Shown here: piece by piece, positions 45,040-58,105 of the stretch | Position numbering within the stretch: the stretch's first letter is position 1 | How the letters are laid out: each line of letters opens with the position of its first letter | Assembly (NCBI RefSeq): GCF_040939455.1 | Contig: NC_134126.1 | Span: 3,158,375-3,222,374 of the forward strand | DNA length: 64,000 nucleotides | Direction of reading: 5' to 3' | From: Microcebus murinus | Lineage: Eukaryota > Chordata > Mammalia > Primates > Cheirogaleidae | Position numbers and translations under genes: made by a program | Notes under the pieces: model-generated | What the model was told of the DNA's origin: nothing | The model's database searches: none | Seen by the model: the letters and a program-made list of their open reading frames with translations, nothing else

Positions 45040-48000
45040 AAAATGTTTGTATATCTTTTAAATGTAATTTTTATATAACATATAATTGTTCTTAGAATTT
45101 ATTTAAACAAATTTCTCAACTATAATATTTTTAGATTGTATCATGTTGTAAAAACCTTTTTTCCATAAACATAAATAAAATTATTTATATTCATAGAAAT
45201 TTATTAAATTATTTTTGTCTGTAAAATATTTCTTTTTATTCAAGAATATATTCCCATGTGAAAATACTGATTAATTAAGAAATAATATGACTACAGATAA
45301 TCTGTATTAAAGCATTGACATGCACTCAATTTTAAATAAATCGACACAAAAAATAAACTGTAAAAGTGTTATTGTTTGAATGCATATTTCATTATTCACA
45401 ATGTGATTTGCTATGCATTATTTCTGAATACTAAGAGATAATCTGAGGAAGAGTTATACTGTAATTACAAAATTTTAAATGATTAAAATGGAGTGACATC
45501 ATGCTAGATGCAGTTATGCAACATTAGAATATGATATTACCAAATATTAATGATATTCCTAACAATGTTGGGAATAATAAACATTCCCTCATTCTTCGCA
45601 ATTTATTTGAGATTTGAATATTTGAAGTAATTCATATTTAAGATTTGAAACAATTAACTGAGTAGAATCATAGTAAGTTCCTTTCTGGTGTTAAAAATGG
45701 CATTTTTAACATTACACCTACTTATTTGAATAATTACTCCTTTTTAAATATGTATTATATAAAAATTAGAAGTGAAAATTAGAAATTAAAGGATACTTTT
45801 TTTCCCTAAAATGCTTTATTTACTACTATAGTTTATTATACTAAACTATAACCATTAAAAGTACCATAATTGTTTTTGTTTCTTAGTATGTATGTGTATA
45901 TATAAAGTATGTTATGTTAGAAATCAATTATAACATGCATAGATTTGTAACTTAAGTTCTGCTGTTAACATTGAAATGCAAATTTATCTCACTATGTTAA
46001 TGTTGGTCTTTACAGAATAAAATTATTTGAAATGACTAACAACAAAGTTATATAATTATAAAAAATATCTCCTCAGGTTGATAAATAAAGTTTTCCCTCG
46101 AATCACAAACTACATATTTATCTCTAAAACACAAAATCTAAGGTTGTTCTTAGACCAATAAAACTATCTGGGAATAAAGGGACAGAAAGAATTTTATATG
46201 TTCTTTTTAAAAATAGATGAAAATTTTAATAGTGTGTTATATTAATCATAGAAGAATTATATTAGAATGATGTGATAATATTAGCAAATTGACAGGGATT
46301 AGTCTTTAAAATTTGTATCTATAGGCTTAATTACAAAATTTAAAATGCTCTGTCATTTTTAATATGATGTATCACTTAAATATATTTACAAATCATGAAT
46401 GATTAAATACCTCATGCCTTATAATTTTAAATGAAGTACAAATATATGACTGTGTTCTTAATCACAGTTCCTTGACACTTAAATTTTCATCCAATTTCAA
46501 CATTAATCTTCATTTCTTATGAATTACTATAACCTGCTTAGATTGTATCCTTAATCAGAAATCTACCACCTAAATAAGAGTATAATTTCAGTGTGCCAAG
46601 CAACTGTATCTTTAACATATTGTACTATTATCTAGAGTATAGTATTATGGATTCTGCAGTTCTTACAGTCCCATTCCTAACACACATGCACACAATGAAG
46701 GGCAAGCAGAGGGAGGTCTAAAACTATGTCTATTGCAGGGGGACAAGGAAGAGGCAGCAATGCCTGAGGCCCTACTGACACCATTCCATAATAACTGAGG
46801 TTTTCTGAAGACAACTGCCACGAATCCCTTTAAACTGTTAAGCTAAATTAACATATGCCAAAAATTAACTGTAATTATAAGTCAAATTGAGAATATTTTC
46901 TATTGAAAATACTGCAGTGAGTTTTTCTATTTTATACTCCTTGATGGTCCAAAATATTAATGATAACTTTTAGCAAACACAAGCTCATAAATTACAAGTT
47001 CACACACATACAAACAAGATACACACACTGCAGTGAATAATAAAGCCAGTTACTTTAAATTATTACCATATAAAAATTACACTTTTCACTAAGGATATGA
47101 ACATTATTTGATAAGAAAATCTCATACCTCTTCATTTTATTTCCCCGCCTTCTGTGAGTAGCGAAGTGTTATCTTGCTTTCAGACAGGGCCTACAGCGCA
47201 ATTGTTTCCTGCTGTATGTCTCTGGAAATACAGCTCTCCAAGAAGCAAGCTCTTTCAAAGCTATCAAGGAATTTCAGCCTTTTAAGCTTTATTTTCCTCA
47301 GGGTTTTAGTCACTGATGACAATCTACAGAGAACATGATGTTTTAAAAGAAAACTTTAGTTTTAAATGGAAGATAAGGAAAATCAAAGGATACAAGAATC
47401 TGGGTGACCTTATATGACCCCATGCCTTTCTGTCTCATGATCTGATTTATATGGAAATTGAGACCCAAGATTCCAAATATGTTACCTAACATAAAACACA
47501 TAGCCATTGGCAAGGTCAGGCAATGTCACCAGGACTCTGAATTCTGCCCTCTGCAGTCCTCTGAAATATTTCTTCAACATATCTTCAGTTTTGAGAAAGG
47601 ATATCATATACATATATATTTAATATATATGTATATATGTTAAGTGTATATATATTTTTTGGCCTTATTAAGGATTTTCTTCACTTTCTGCTTCTACTAT
47701 GACTCATGCAGATGATAAAAGACATGTTTAATTTCTGTAATGATATAGAACATCAACCTTTGTGAATTCTCCAAAAATGTTTAGAATCTAAATTACTCCT
47801 TGCTTCATTAAACTGCACTAATCACATAGAAAGAAACCAGTATTTCATGCTTCTCTCTTCTAAATGTCAATTTCCCTACTTGTCCTCTGACAGAAATACC
47901 GAGGAGAATACCCCACTTTCCCTTAAGGGACGTTCTGGGGCTCCCTTACAAGACTTCTCTTTATCTCAAAGATTTCATAACTTAGGTCCAGTTCTGCTTA

Positions 48001-49819
48001 AGTCACATACTCTTAATTTTGACTGACCAGTCTTATAATTTCCTCATTCTGAAATTAGAAATGGAATAAGTTATTTTCCATACATCTAATAATATATACT
48101 TTTTTCTAATGTATTCAATCCTGTATTTGGAACCTGCCTACTAATATTGAATGGACATTCCCACAAATGTTTCCCTCATGTAGATCAAAGGCAAAGAAAA
48201 ATAAATAGCTGTCATTTCTGTTGTGTTTTAAGTGAATAACAAGCGATCAAATATTCAATTTCAAAACTATATCTTTGTTGTGGGTGTGTTGTGTGTCACC
48301 ATGTGTGTGCATTAGATAAGTCCAATTTCTAGGACTGTCTATCAGCATTCTAAGCAGGAGCTTGTACTTCAGATGTGGCTACGTCATGAGCTTTAGTCAT
48401 GTTTTTATTAAATTGATATTAGAGGCTTTGCTAACTAACATAATTAATGAATTATCCATTTATGAAATTAGTAGCTTGCTAAATAACAATGAGCTATAAC
48501 AATGAGATCTCTTTGTTGAGATTAGTACTACAGGTGAATTGGTTGAAATATTTAGAAACCCTTTTGACCTCTGAATGAGCAGACCTTGACCATTTTATAA
48601 ACCCTGTAACATATAACATATATTTTAAGGGTGAAACCTGGTTACATAGTTCTGTGTCCACCATTGTATCTACGTATTCTTGTGGACTGATATTGATCCT
48701 AAGGATAAGAGGATTCTGCCTCTAATATACTTTTCCTCTTCTTAGAATGGATCATTTAAGTAAATTTTGATCAGAATATGTAAAATAAAACAGTGTAGAT
48801 TTGCAGTGGCGGGAGATTTGTTATACGTTGCTGTTTTTTTAATTTTTAAATCAAGCCTCCAAAATAGAATTTATACCAACATATAAATATATGTCGTATT
48901 TATACCAACTTGTTAAAAAATAAATGGGTTCAATAGCAGAGTGGGGAAAAATTTTCGTTTTCAACCTCTAGTATCTAGAAGAGATTATGGAGAATTAAAA
49001 CTCTAAACACAGGCTACTGCTATTATCTGCTAATAGTGTGTGAAAAAATTGACTCAGGTGAGTTCACAACAGAGTAACTTTGAAATCATATGAAGAAAGT
49101 TTGCTTTTCCCAAGCTTCTTGACATATGCCTAGAATAATATATTTTAGGAACATGTGGAAAAAGAAGATGCTGTGGATTATTTTCGTTTGACCCTGATTC
49201 GATTATGGCCTTAAGATATCTGCTTCCTTTGTTTAACAGGAATAACTAAGCTAACACAATTTTCTAAGGATGATCCAATTGTATAAAGGGAATAGTTTAA
49301 AAACTAGAGTTATCAAGGAGCCAAAAATCATATGTGATGATTAACTTGGACCCTCTTTCTAAATTGGAATCCTGTCACCAGGATGACCCTGGTGAAGCAG
49401 ATGGAAAAACTTTAACAGTTTTTCTTTCCTTCTCTTTTTTTTCTTTTAACGATTTTTCTTTGGTCTTGTTAACTAGAAGGCCACCTGCTCAAGAGCACCA
49501 GAGAGCCTGAATGCTACAAATGCCACAAACTCCCCACCAAATGCCAAAGGCTCAGAACTGCACAAGCCAGTGGAGACTAGAGCAGGCCACCTCCTGTCAC
49601 CTTTACCTCATTAACATACCATTATAATGTTAAAAATAACTCCTCCAAGTGGGAATCACCACCATTTTCTGTACATGCAATGCATGATGAAATGTACAGG
49701 AACTGCATCTGCATGTCTGAATCTCCAACCTCCATTTCCAAGAAAACATGGAAGAATAGACCATCTATGGGTACTCTGACTTAAACATTGTTAAGTAGAG
49801 TAATGAAAAAAAAAGGTGT
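45040..49819. other. Long AT-rich stretch, no recognised gene
   Basis: About 4.8 kb without a convincing gene. A TATA-rich imperfect palindrome lies at about 47603-47655. Two GC-richer islets, 47150-47300 and 49470-49740, look like unique or old LTR sequence and were not identified. Confidence 0.5.
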
Positions 49820-50095
49820 GATAGTTCATGACACAGAACTCATTCACCTTTTCCAAAAGCAGCTGCTCTGATAGAATGATGCAACAACCTGCTGAAGACT
49901 CAGAAAAGTCATCAGCTTTGGAATGTCACTATACAGGGTTGGGGTGCTGCTGTCTAGAATGCAGCATACACATTGATCTACTGACAACCAATATATGGTG
50001 CTATGTGTTCAAAGGTATCCAGGATAGAATATTAAAGAAGAGGCCCTTGTTATCCATAGACTCACTTTGCAGTTAGCGTTCGTATCCCCCCAACT
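49820..50095 (+). other. Possible old endogenous-retrovirus internal relic
   Basis: The 82-codon frame at 49828-50076 and the text 'gacaaccaatatatggtgctatgtg' vaguely recall ERV-L internal sequence. No conserved motif is intact and the call is weak. Confidence 0.22.
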
Positions 50096-50114
50096 TTAGG
50101 TTATGCTGAATCAA

Positions 50115-51945
50115 GAATCTTTTTTTCTAATTTTGTTCTTCTGCTTGTGGAAATCCAGTTTTTTTTCAGCACCATTCATTGAAGAGACTTTCCATTCCCC
50201 ATTTCAATTGATCATAAATGTGTGGGTTTATTTCTGGACTTTCTAACCTGTTTCATTAGTCAACATGTCTGTTTTCATGCCAATACAATGCTGTTTTGAT
50301 TACTGTAGTTATAGAATAAATTTTGAAGTCAGATAGTGTGAAGCTTTCAGGTTTGTTCTTTTTGCTCAAGATTGCTTTAGCTACTCCAGGTCTTTTGTGG
50401 TTCCATACAAATTTTAGCTTATATCTATTACTATGAAGAATGTTACTGGAAATTTGATAGGAATTGCACTGAATCTATGGATTCCTTAAGGTAATGTGGA
50501 CATTTTAACAACATTTATTTTTGTATAATCCATAAAAACAAAATATCTTTCCATTTATTTTTTTCTTCTAGAATTTCTTTCATAAATACTTACAGTTTTC
50601 AGTATACAAACTTTTGTTAAGTTTTATTTTTGATAATATGGTGAATGGGACTTATTTCTTAATTTCTTTTTAAGATGGTTTGCAGTTAGTGTAAAAAACA
50701 TGTTACTGGTTTTTGCGTGTTAATTTTTTACCTGGCAACTTTCCTGAATTTGTTAAAAAATCAATCCAAAATGGATTAAAGATTTAAACTTAAGACCTAA
50801 AACTGTATAAATACAATATGCTACACAATATTTTTCTGGGCAAATATATCTTTAATATGACCCCCAAAATACAGGCAGTAAAGGCAAAAGTAAACAAATG
50901 AGATTTCATCAAACTAAACAGCTTTTCCTTTGCATAGCAAAGGAAAGAGTTGATAGAGAAAGTGATGACACACAAATTGGGAACAAGTATTTACAAACCA
51001 CTCATCTGATAATATGTTTGAATACATACAAATGAACAACAAGTAAATGAAAAAATGCTCAGTATCATTAATCTTCAGAGAAAGAAAAATTAAAACTACA
51101 ATGAGATACAATCTCACATCTATTAGAATGCCTATTATCAAAAAGCCAAAATATAAGCATTGGACAACAGTGGTGAAAAGGGTAATGTTGGTGGGAATGT
51201 AAGTTAATGCAGCTATTATGAAAAACAGTATGGAGTTTCTTTAGACAATTCAAAATAGAACTACTATATAGTTCAGCAATCCCACTTCTGGATATGTATC
51301 CAAAGGCATTGAAATCAGTATGCCAAAGAGATACCTGTACTCCTGTGTTCATTGCATCATTTTTCACAACAGTCAAGATATGAAGCAACCTGGGTGCACA
51401 TGAGTAGATAATTGAATTACAAAAACCACAGTGTGTATATAAGGCTGAATACTATCCAGCCTTAAAACGGGGGCATCATGTCATTTGTTACGACATAGAT
51501 GATCCTGGAGGACATTATGCTAAGTGCCTCCAGGAACAAAAAGACAAATACTGCATGATCTCACTTACATGTGGAATCTAAAAACGTTTAGCTTGTAGAG
51601 GTAGAGAGCAGAATGATGGTTACCAGAAACTGTGGGAAGAGGGCAGCTAAGGAAAGGGGAGATATTGATAACACTGTACAAAGTTTCAGCTAAACAAGAG
51701 GAATACGCTTTACTGATCTAATGCATAGAATAGTGACTATAATGAATACTGCACTGTATATTTCAAAACTGACATGAGTAGATTTTAAATGTTTTGACCT
51801 CAAAAATGATAACTATGCAAGGTGATGGTTTTGTTAATTTGCCCAAATTAATAATTTCACATTGTAAAAATATATCAAAATATCAATTTATCCCATAAAT
51901 ATATGTAATTATTATATCAATAAAAAATTAAATAAAAATGAATCC
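50115..51945 (+). mobile_element. LINE-1 with inverted 5' segment (twin priming)
   Basis: 50115-50755 is antisense ORF2 ('cagcaccattcattgaaga', 'acaatgctgttttgattactgtag', 'ttgaagtcagatagtgtgaagc'), reading back through 'gcaactttcctgaatttg'. At about 50756 orientation flips and sense ORF2 starts at 'aaatcaatccaaaatggattaaag'. It continues through 'agcaatcccacttctggatatg' and 'gcatgatctcacttacatgtgg' to the 3'UTR and 'aataaaaaattaaataaaaa' at about 51945. In L1 coordinates the sense part begins roughly 30 bases after the inverted part ends. This is the expected layout of a single twin-primed insertion. Frames are degraded. Confidence 0.85.
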
Positions 51946-54892
51946 TGTTACCTAGAAGTTAACATCTCTGACAAGTAATACAGTACAGTCAGAGGATGTT
52001 GCCTGGAATTTGCAGCTACTACTTGACCACTTCAGGTTCCAATTATCAATAAACAGGAAGATCCATTTTCTCTATTAACTGAAAGGACTTATGTATTGTC
52101 TTGCGTATTCATCCTGGATTGCCATATGGATTTAGGGTTTTAAATATAAAATGTGGCAAAGGTAATGATGTCTGGAGCCCAGGGGCTTCTCTGGTGCTGT
52201 CACTTAGCACGTCACGCCCAGTAAAACTGTCAAAGGGCAATTGCAGCGGCCACACTCCAATAAAGGCCAGACCACACAGGGTTGAAGTCTGGCTCAACAC
52301 ATCATCAAGCAACTCATACCAAAGACAATGAAATATTAGAATACATGGCAGAGAAAGGAGATGATGACTATCAACTTCAGTTTCAGCACCAGCTTGTCTC
52401 AACAATTAACAGCTCAAAAACCCATCGCTTCGTACTGGCTTCCCTGTTGTCTTTGGCTTCACTTCCTTTTTCTCCTACTCTTATCCTGGGATTATCTCTT
52501 ACAATAAATAAAGCATCAACACTGTTTTGCCTTAATTTCTATATTCTAAAGAACCCAGGCAAAGACATTCCTTAAGAACAAAGCAGGATTATTAGAGTAT
52601 GGGTATTTTCATGATTGACTACAAAAATTAAAACCCATCTAGTTTAAATCCAATAGATGGCAGCCTGAGAAACAAAGGCTTACATTTAACTATACTAATC
52701 AGATACTTGATGAAAATTAAGATAGCTATAATATGTATTCATTAACATTCTTTACACAATTTCTTTATGAAACTGTTATTTCAATTATAATATATTTGAA
52801 GCTCAGATTAAAAAATGTTCAATTTCAAGCATAGAAATAGCATATCTTTTATGCAGCAAGCAAATCAAAGGATAATTAAAATAGAACAGACATTGGAATC
52901 CTCTTTATAAAAGAAGCCACTTGGAATCATAAGTGCCCTTTTAACTATTGTTCATTTTATAATAGACTTCATTACACAACCTCCAAAGATTTTTGTTAAG
53001 GTCAAGAGAACTGACTGGGTATGTGCATATTTGTGCATGCTTTTTTCCCTCAGCTTTTAAAAAGCTATTTAAACTCTTTACCGCATGATCTCTAGAGATT
53101 ACATATCCTGATTTAAAAGCTTACAAGAAATTTCAAGTCAAATCACCTGTTGTATCACTCTGCAAGCATCCATTTGTGCACATGAAATGTACAAGATTTT
53201 AGACAATTCTTAAATATTTAGTGTTAGTATTTTCTCATGAATTGGAAAGAGGAGGCAGGAAAGAAGTAAAAATAAAAACAGTTCATTAATTTTATGGATA
53301 AAATAAAAAAGAATTTAAAATAAAGTATAAAGTCCTATGTGGATAAATCTGACTACTCTCTGTACCTCCTACTACCTACTATGTTTCATTAATTTAACAA
53401 TATTTCCTGTAACCCCACATGCATCATTTTTATTTTATTTCTATCATGGTGTAAATATTACTGTGTTGTTATTTCACTTCCAAATCATCCTTTCAGTGAG
53501 TGTATGTCACTTTAAAGCCTAGTGTGATACACTTCCTACCGAGTGTTGGATTTCACTGTTCTTGCTTCAAGTAATTCACAACTTGGTAAGAAAATAAGTA
53601 TTATTCATCTTCTTCCCTTAAAAAAAATCCAACATATTAGTTTAAGAATTACAATTGATGGGGTATTAAATTTTAATAAAACTTGACATTTTTGCCACAG
53701 AAAAAATGAAATACCTTCACAAAGGAAATACAGGTTAAGCTGAGAACTGAGAGTGAGTTGTATTTGTTAACATAAATTTAATACTTAACTATGAAAATAA
53801 AAAAACTATGATCACATGAGATGATTACCACACTAGGATATAAATAACTTTAATATCTGTAAATTTTATTATAACTTGAAATTCATTCTTATATTTTGAT
53901 AAAATTATCAGTGAGATCCCATTAATTATATATGCTAGAAAACAAAGTACATTTATTTGTGTGTGTGCATAGTGCAACATCATTCCCCAAAGAGATCAAG
54001 TATATTTTTCAAAGCCTGAGAATAACTTTCATTTTTGTCATGGGCATCTTTCTTAACAAGCTGCTCCTGAACAATGTAACACATTTTATGCTTCTTATAA
54101 CTAAGTCATAATGTCTCCTATTAACCTTTACTTACATAATTAGGGATTGTTTTGGGTTCCACACTTTTTATTCTCTCTCCATATTGGTACAATACATTTT
54201 GGGATTTTATCTAGACTGGATAGTTTAGGTTCCTTGTTTTCCGAAGCCATCTAACTACTTCTGTTTTACTTAAACATCACTAAAGTAAAAAAAAAATGTA
54301 ATAAATTATATATAAAGTTTATTCTAGTTCTAAAATTCAATGATTCACTTCAATTTAACTTTTAGATCATTCTAGGTCTTCTATATTCAGGTTTCATTTT
54401 AACAATGAAAGGTTTCAACAAGGTTTCATTTTAATAATTCATATCCTAAAAACACATAATTAAGTTACCATCTGTAAGAGCATACTGGAATAGCATTATT
54501 TAAAGAAATGATTTATTAACCTTTTGAAATCAGGATAAGAGAACACGGAATATTATACATGTTTCACTAGATAATTTTAAGTAGTAACAAATTGCTGGAT
54601 ATTTATAAATGCCTAAATATTAATTTAAAAATGTATATAATTTTCAAGAGTCGCAAAAGAAAAAATTCTCAAAAGCAGTTTAACTAATAAAAGTAGTACT
54701 AATAAATTATTTAAATTGTAAAATGTGTCTTAGTATAAAAATAAACAAATATTTTATTGGCTTTATATTTTGGCAATTTATATACTTACAGACAAATTAT
54801 TGTGCTTAATATTTTTCTATCATTTTTTCAGAGAAATTGAAACTATACATATTTATTCCTCTGTATTTTTTGGATGCTTCAAACAATACTAT
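51946..54892. other. Mixed then AT-rich sequence, no recognised gene
   Basis: 52080-52570 is GC-richer with opposing open frames of 76 to 98 codons, none recognisable. The remainder is AT-rich unique sequence. Confidence 0.45.
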
Positions 54893-55470
54893 TAGGTTAT
54901 TAATTATGGAATGTCTGGCTGTCAAGTACTAAGTTTGACAGTTGATACCTCTGACATTTCACTTTGAAGCTTACTATTTTTTTTTTCTTTTTATTGTGAA
55001 GGTACATCCTTGTTCTTTCAAAAGCACATTTTGGTCTGTGATTATCTTTCAAAAATTTTTAGAGAAATTTCTGTGAAACCATGGATAAGTAAAAAATGTT
55101 TGTTATTTTTGAATATGAGTTCCGTCCTGGAATCAGTACAGCACGGACAACTCAAAACATCAACCAAGTTTTGGGAAGAATGTGGCTAATGAGTGCACGG
55201 TACGCCAATGGTTTGAGAAGTTCCATTCCAGTGATTTTAATCTTGAAAATGAGCCACCTGGGCGACCTGAAACCAAGGAGGATAACGATGAGCTGAAAGC
55301 TGTAGTGGAAGCAAATCCATCTCAACCTACGCATGAATCAGCAGCAAGGTCTGACATTGCTATTTCAACAATATGGGTCATTTGACACAAATGGGCAAGG
55401 TAAAGAAGCTGGTTCCGCATGAATAAAATGAGTTTCAAAAGAGAAATCAAATGGCATCGAACACTGATAC
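54893..55470 (+). pseudogene. Second mariner-like relic of the same family
   Basis: Its 5'UTR matches that of the copy at 12.1 kb ('tttgacagttgatacctctgacatttcac', 'ttattgtgaaggtacat'). The frame starts with Met at 55081 but a stop follows three codons later. The N-terminal transposase resumes (FEYEFRPGISTARTTQNIN), shifts frame near 55180, then reads ANECTVRQWFEKF, GRPETKEDNDELKAVVEANPSQPTHE. Homology ends near 55470, before any catalytic Asp. Compared by eye over the DNA-binding region, the two copies are very roughly 85% identical. Confidence 0.88.
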
Positions 55471-55559
55471 CAACAGGTAAGACAATGCTAGTGGAATACG
55501 TTAAACAAAAAACCACACAGAAAATCAGGCATTTCTAAACAATCATATGAGCTATCTAT

Positions 55560-56208
<649 letters not shown>

Positions 56209-56538
56209 AGGCCGGGCGTGATGGCTCACGCCTGTAATCCTAGCACTCTGGGAAGTCAAGGGGGGCAGATTGCTCAAGGTCAAGAGTTCAAAACTAGCCT
56301 GAGCAAGAGCGAGAGACCTCATCTTTCCTAAAAATAAAAAGAAATTAATTGGCCAACTAAAAATTAGCCGGGCATGGTGGCACATGCCTGTAGTCCCAGC
56401 TACTTGGGAGGCTGAGGCAGGAGGATTGCCTGAGCCCAGGAGTTTGAGGTTGCTGTGAGCTAGGCTGACGCCACAGCACTCTAGTCTGGGCAACACAGTG
56501 AGACTCTGTCTCAAAAAAAAAAAAAAAAAAAAAAAAAA
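56209..56538 (+). mobile_element. Young-looking lemur-type Alu
   Basis: Sense copy from 'aggccgggcgtgatggctcacgcc' through the linker 'aattaattggccaactaaaaa' and 'gctaggctgacgccacagcac' to a pure A26 tail. Perfect 10-bp target duplications CTATCAAATT lie at 56199-56208 and 56539-56548. The pure tail and perfect duplication make it the youngest-looking Alu here. Confidence 0.97.
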
Positions 56539-56548
56539 CTATCAAATT

Positions 56549-56612
56549 GTTTATATTACATATGTGCAGTTTTTTACATATCAGTTAACCTCAATAAAGC
56601 TGTTAAAAAATT
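56549..56612 (+). mobile_element. L1 3' end, part 2, with terminal A run
   Basis: 'tacatatgtgcagttttttacatatcagttaacctcaataaagctgttaaaaaa' is the terminus of an L1M-type 3'UTR, with AATAAA at 56593-56598. Confidence 0.85.
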
Positions 56613-57009
56613 TGTGTGAGAGAAGAGAGAGAAAAATGTGTGTAAAATACACATTTATAAATCCCCAAACAGTGAAAGAAAGACACTACTTTCTTACATA
56701 GACTCTTTTGTAAAATTTATTCTGTATTAGGCCTAAAAGAAATTTTCCATAATATTGAAAAATTACTACTCAGCTACATCTTAATTAACTTTCAACTCTC
56801 CATCTAATCCAGTTAGATTAGATGACTTTTCCCTTGGGTATGGTCAAGTGACCATTGAGTTTTGATCATGTAAGCTTTATATGCCTTTTGCCTTTTCTGT
56901 TTTTATGTCATTTGATTCTCTGTGTCAGCTGCACATAGAGGTATATAATGGTTCTTTGTGAAGTACACAACTTATATTCATAAAAGGTCCAGTTTGTAGA
57001 CCAATTAAA
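56613..57009. other. No recognised feature
   Basis: AT-rich sequence between L1 insertions. Confidence 0.45.
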
Positions 57010-57468
57010 CAGGGTGTTCAACAGATGAATGGATAAATATGGTATATATATATATATATATATATATACACAAAATGTAATAATATGCAACCATAAGAGA
57101 ATGAAATCTTGTCATTTTGAGCAACATGGATGAAGGATGTTATGTTTACTGAAATAAGCCAGCACATAAACAATAAATGCTGCATGTTTGCAGTCATATG
57201 TGGAAGCTAAAAAACTTGATATCATGGAAGTAGGGATTAGAATAGTGGTTACTACAGGCTGGTGAAGGCAGGGGTGGGGTAGGTAGGAAGAGATTGTTAA
57301 TAGGTGCAAACTTATGGCTTGATAAGAGGAGTAGGACTGTGTTTTATAGGACTGCAGGGTGACTATAGTTAACAACAATTTATTGTGTATTTTCAAATAG
57401 CTAGAAAAGAGGATTTTGAATGTTCCCAACACAAAGAAATGATCAATGTTTGAGGTGATGAATATGTT
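57010..57468 (+). mobile_element. L1 3' fragment, part 1 (sense)
   Basis: Starts at 'caacagatgaatggataaatatgg', contains a (TA)13 run (57043-57068), 'caacatggatgaaggatg', 'gaaataagccagcac', 'ggtgactatagttaacaac' and 'atgatcaatgtttgaggtgatgaatatg'. It is interrupted by an LTR at 57469 and resumes at 58006. Confidence 0.85.
57463..57468. repeat. Left 6-bp target duplication (TATGTT) of solo LTR
   Basis: Identical hexamer at 58000-58005. A 6-bp duplication is the usual size for class II (ERVK-like) elements. Confidence 0.85.
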
Positions 57469-57999
57469 TGTCATGGCCTGATTGCAGGATGGGGGATGAA
57501 CACAGAAAGACACAGACAAAAAAAGCACACAGACACAAAAGACGGTACAAGACTGCAGCGCTGAAAGCACCAGTCATTTTATTTTTATACTGTTCAATTT
57601 GGCAAGCGTCCTGCAGCTATTTTCTCACACCAGCTACTTTCCCAGATACTTTTTAGTACATGACTTCCCACGGGTCAGCAGCACCTGTTCCTCCAGACAT
57701 AGCACCAGAGATGCCCTTCAATGGCTGATACTGTTTGCGGATAACAAGACGCCTGGCTCGCTTGCATAGCACAAGAGAGGAAGATGTTTGCATCCTGTCC
57801 TTCAATGTCTGGCACCGTGTGCAGATAACAGACAACCTTGGCTGGCGTGCGAAACCACAGGTCCTTGGCCATTTGCCCGGAGGAACAGTTCTCTTTGCTG
57901 GTCAGCAAGTCACGTGCTGCTAATTGTGGGAACAAGCAATGTGCTCTCGTTCTGCTGACCTTGGGTCTCGGCCATTCTGATCCAGGGACAGCTCCTTCA
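57469..57999 (-). mobile_element. Solo LTR (531 bp), class II-like, nested in L1
   Basis: The minus strand starts TGAAGGAGC and ends GGCCATGACA, with TG...CA termini, inside an L1 3'UTR and flanked by TATGTT. A TATAAAAATAAAATG block (plus about 57576-57590) supplies both a TATA-like box and an AATAAA, and the following T/G-rich stretch fits R-U5. Upstream, a segment of about 85 bp is tandemly duplicated: the plus strand has 'ccttcaatggctg' near 57715 and 'ccttcaatgtctgg' near 57801, each followed by matching sequence. Retroviral genes are absent. The frame at 57675-58094 crosses the LTR boundary and is incidental. Confidence 0.88.
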
Positions 58000-58005
58000 T
58001 ATGTT

Positions 58006-58105
58006 ACGTACCTTGATTTGATCGTTACACATTGTATACATGTCTTGAAATAGCACACTTTATCCCATAAATTTGTATACTTATTGCATGTCAATTAATA
58101 ATAAT
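58006..58105 (+). mobile_element. L1 3' fragment, part 2 (sense, terminus)
   Basis: 'ccttgatttgatcgttacacattgtatacatg', 'atcccataaatttgtatac' and 'gtcaattaataataattaaaa' complete the L1 3' end interrupted at 57468. Confidence 0.85.

Noticed and set aside
50115..50755. An independent antisense L1 insertion
   Set aside because: Its consensus position is directly upstream of the adjoining sense segment, which is better explained by a single twin-primed insertion.
57675..58094. 139-codon minus-strand frame
   Set aside because: It crosses from L1 into the LTR and runs through the LTR's duplicated block; no protein motif.
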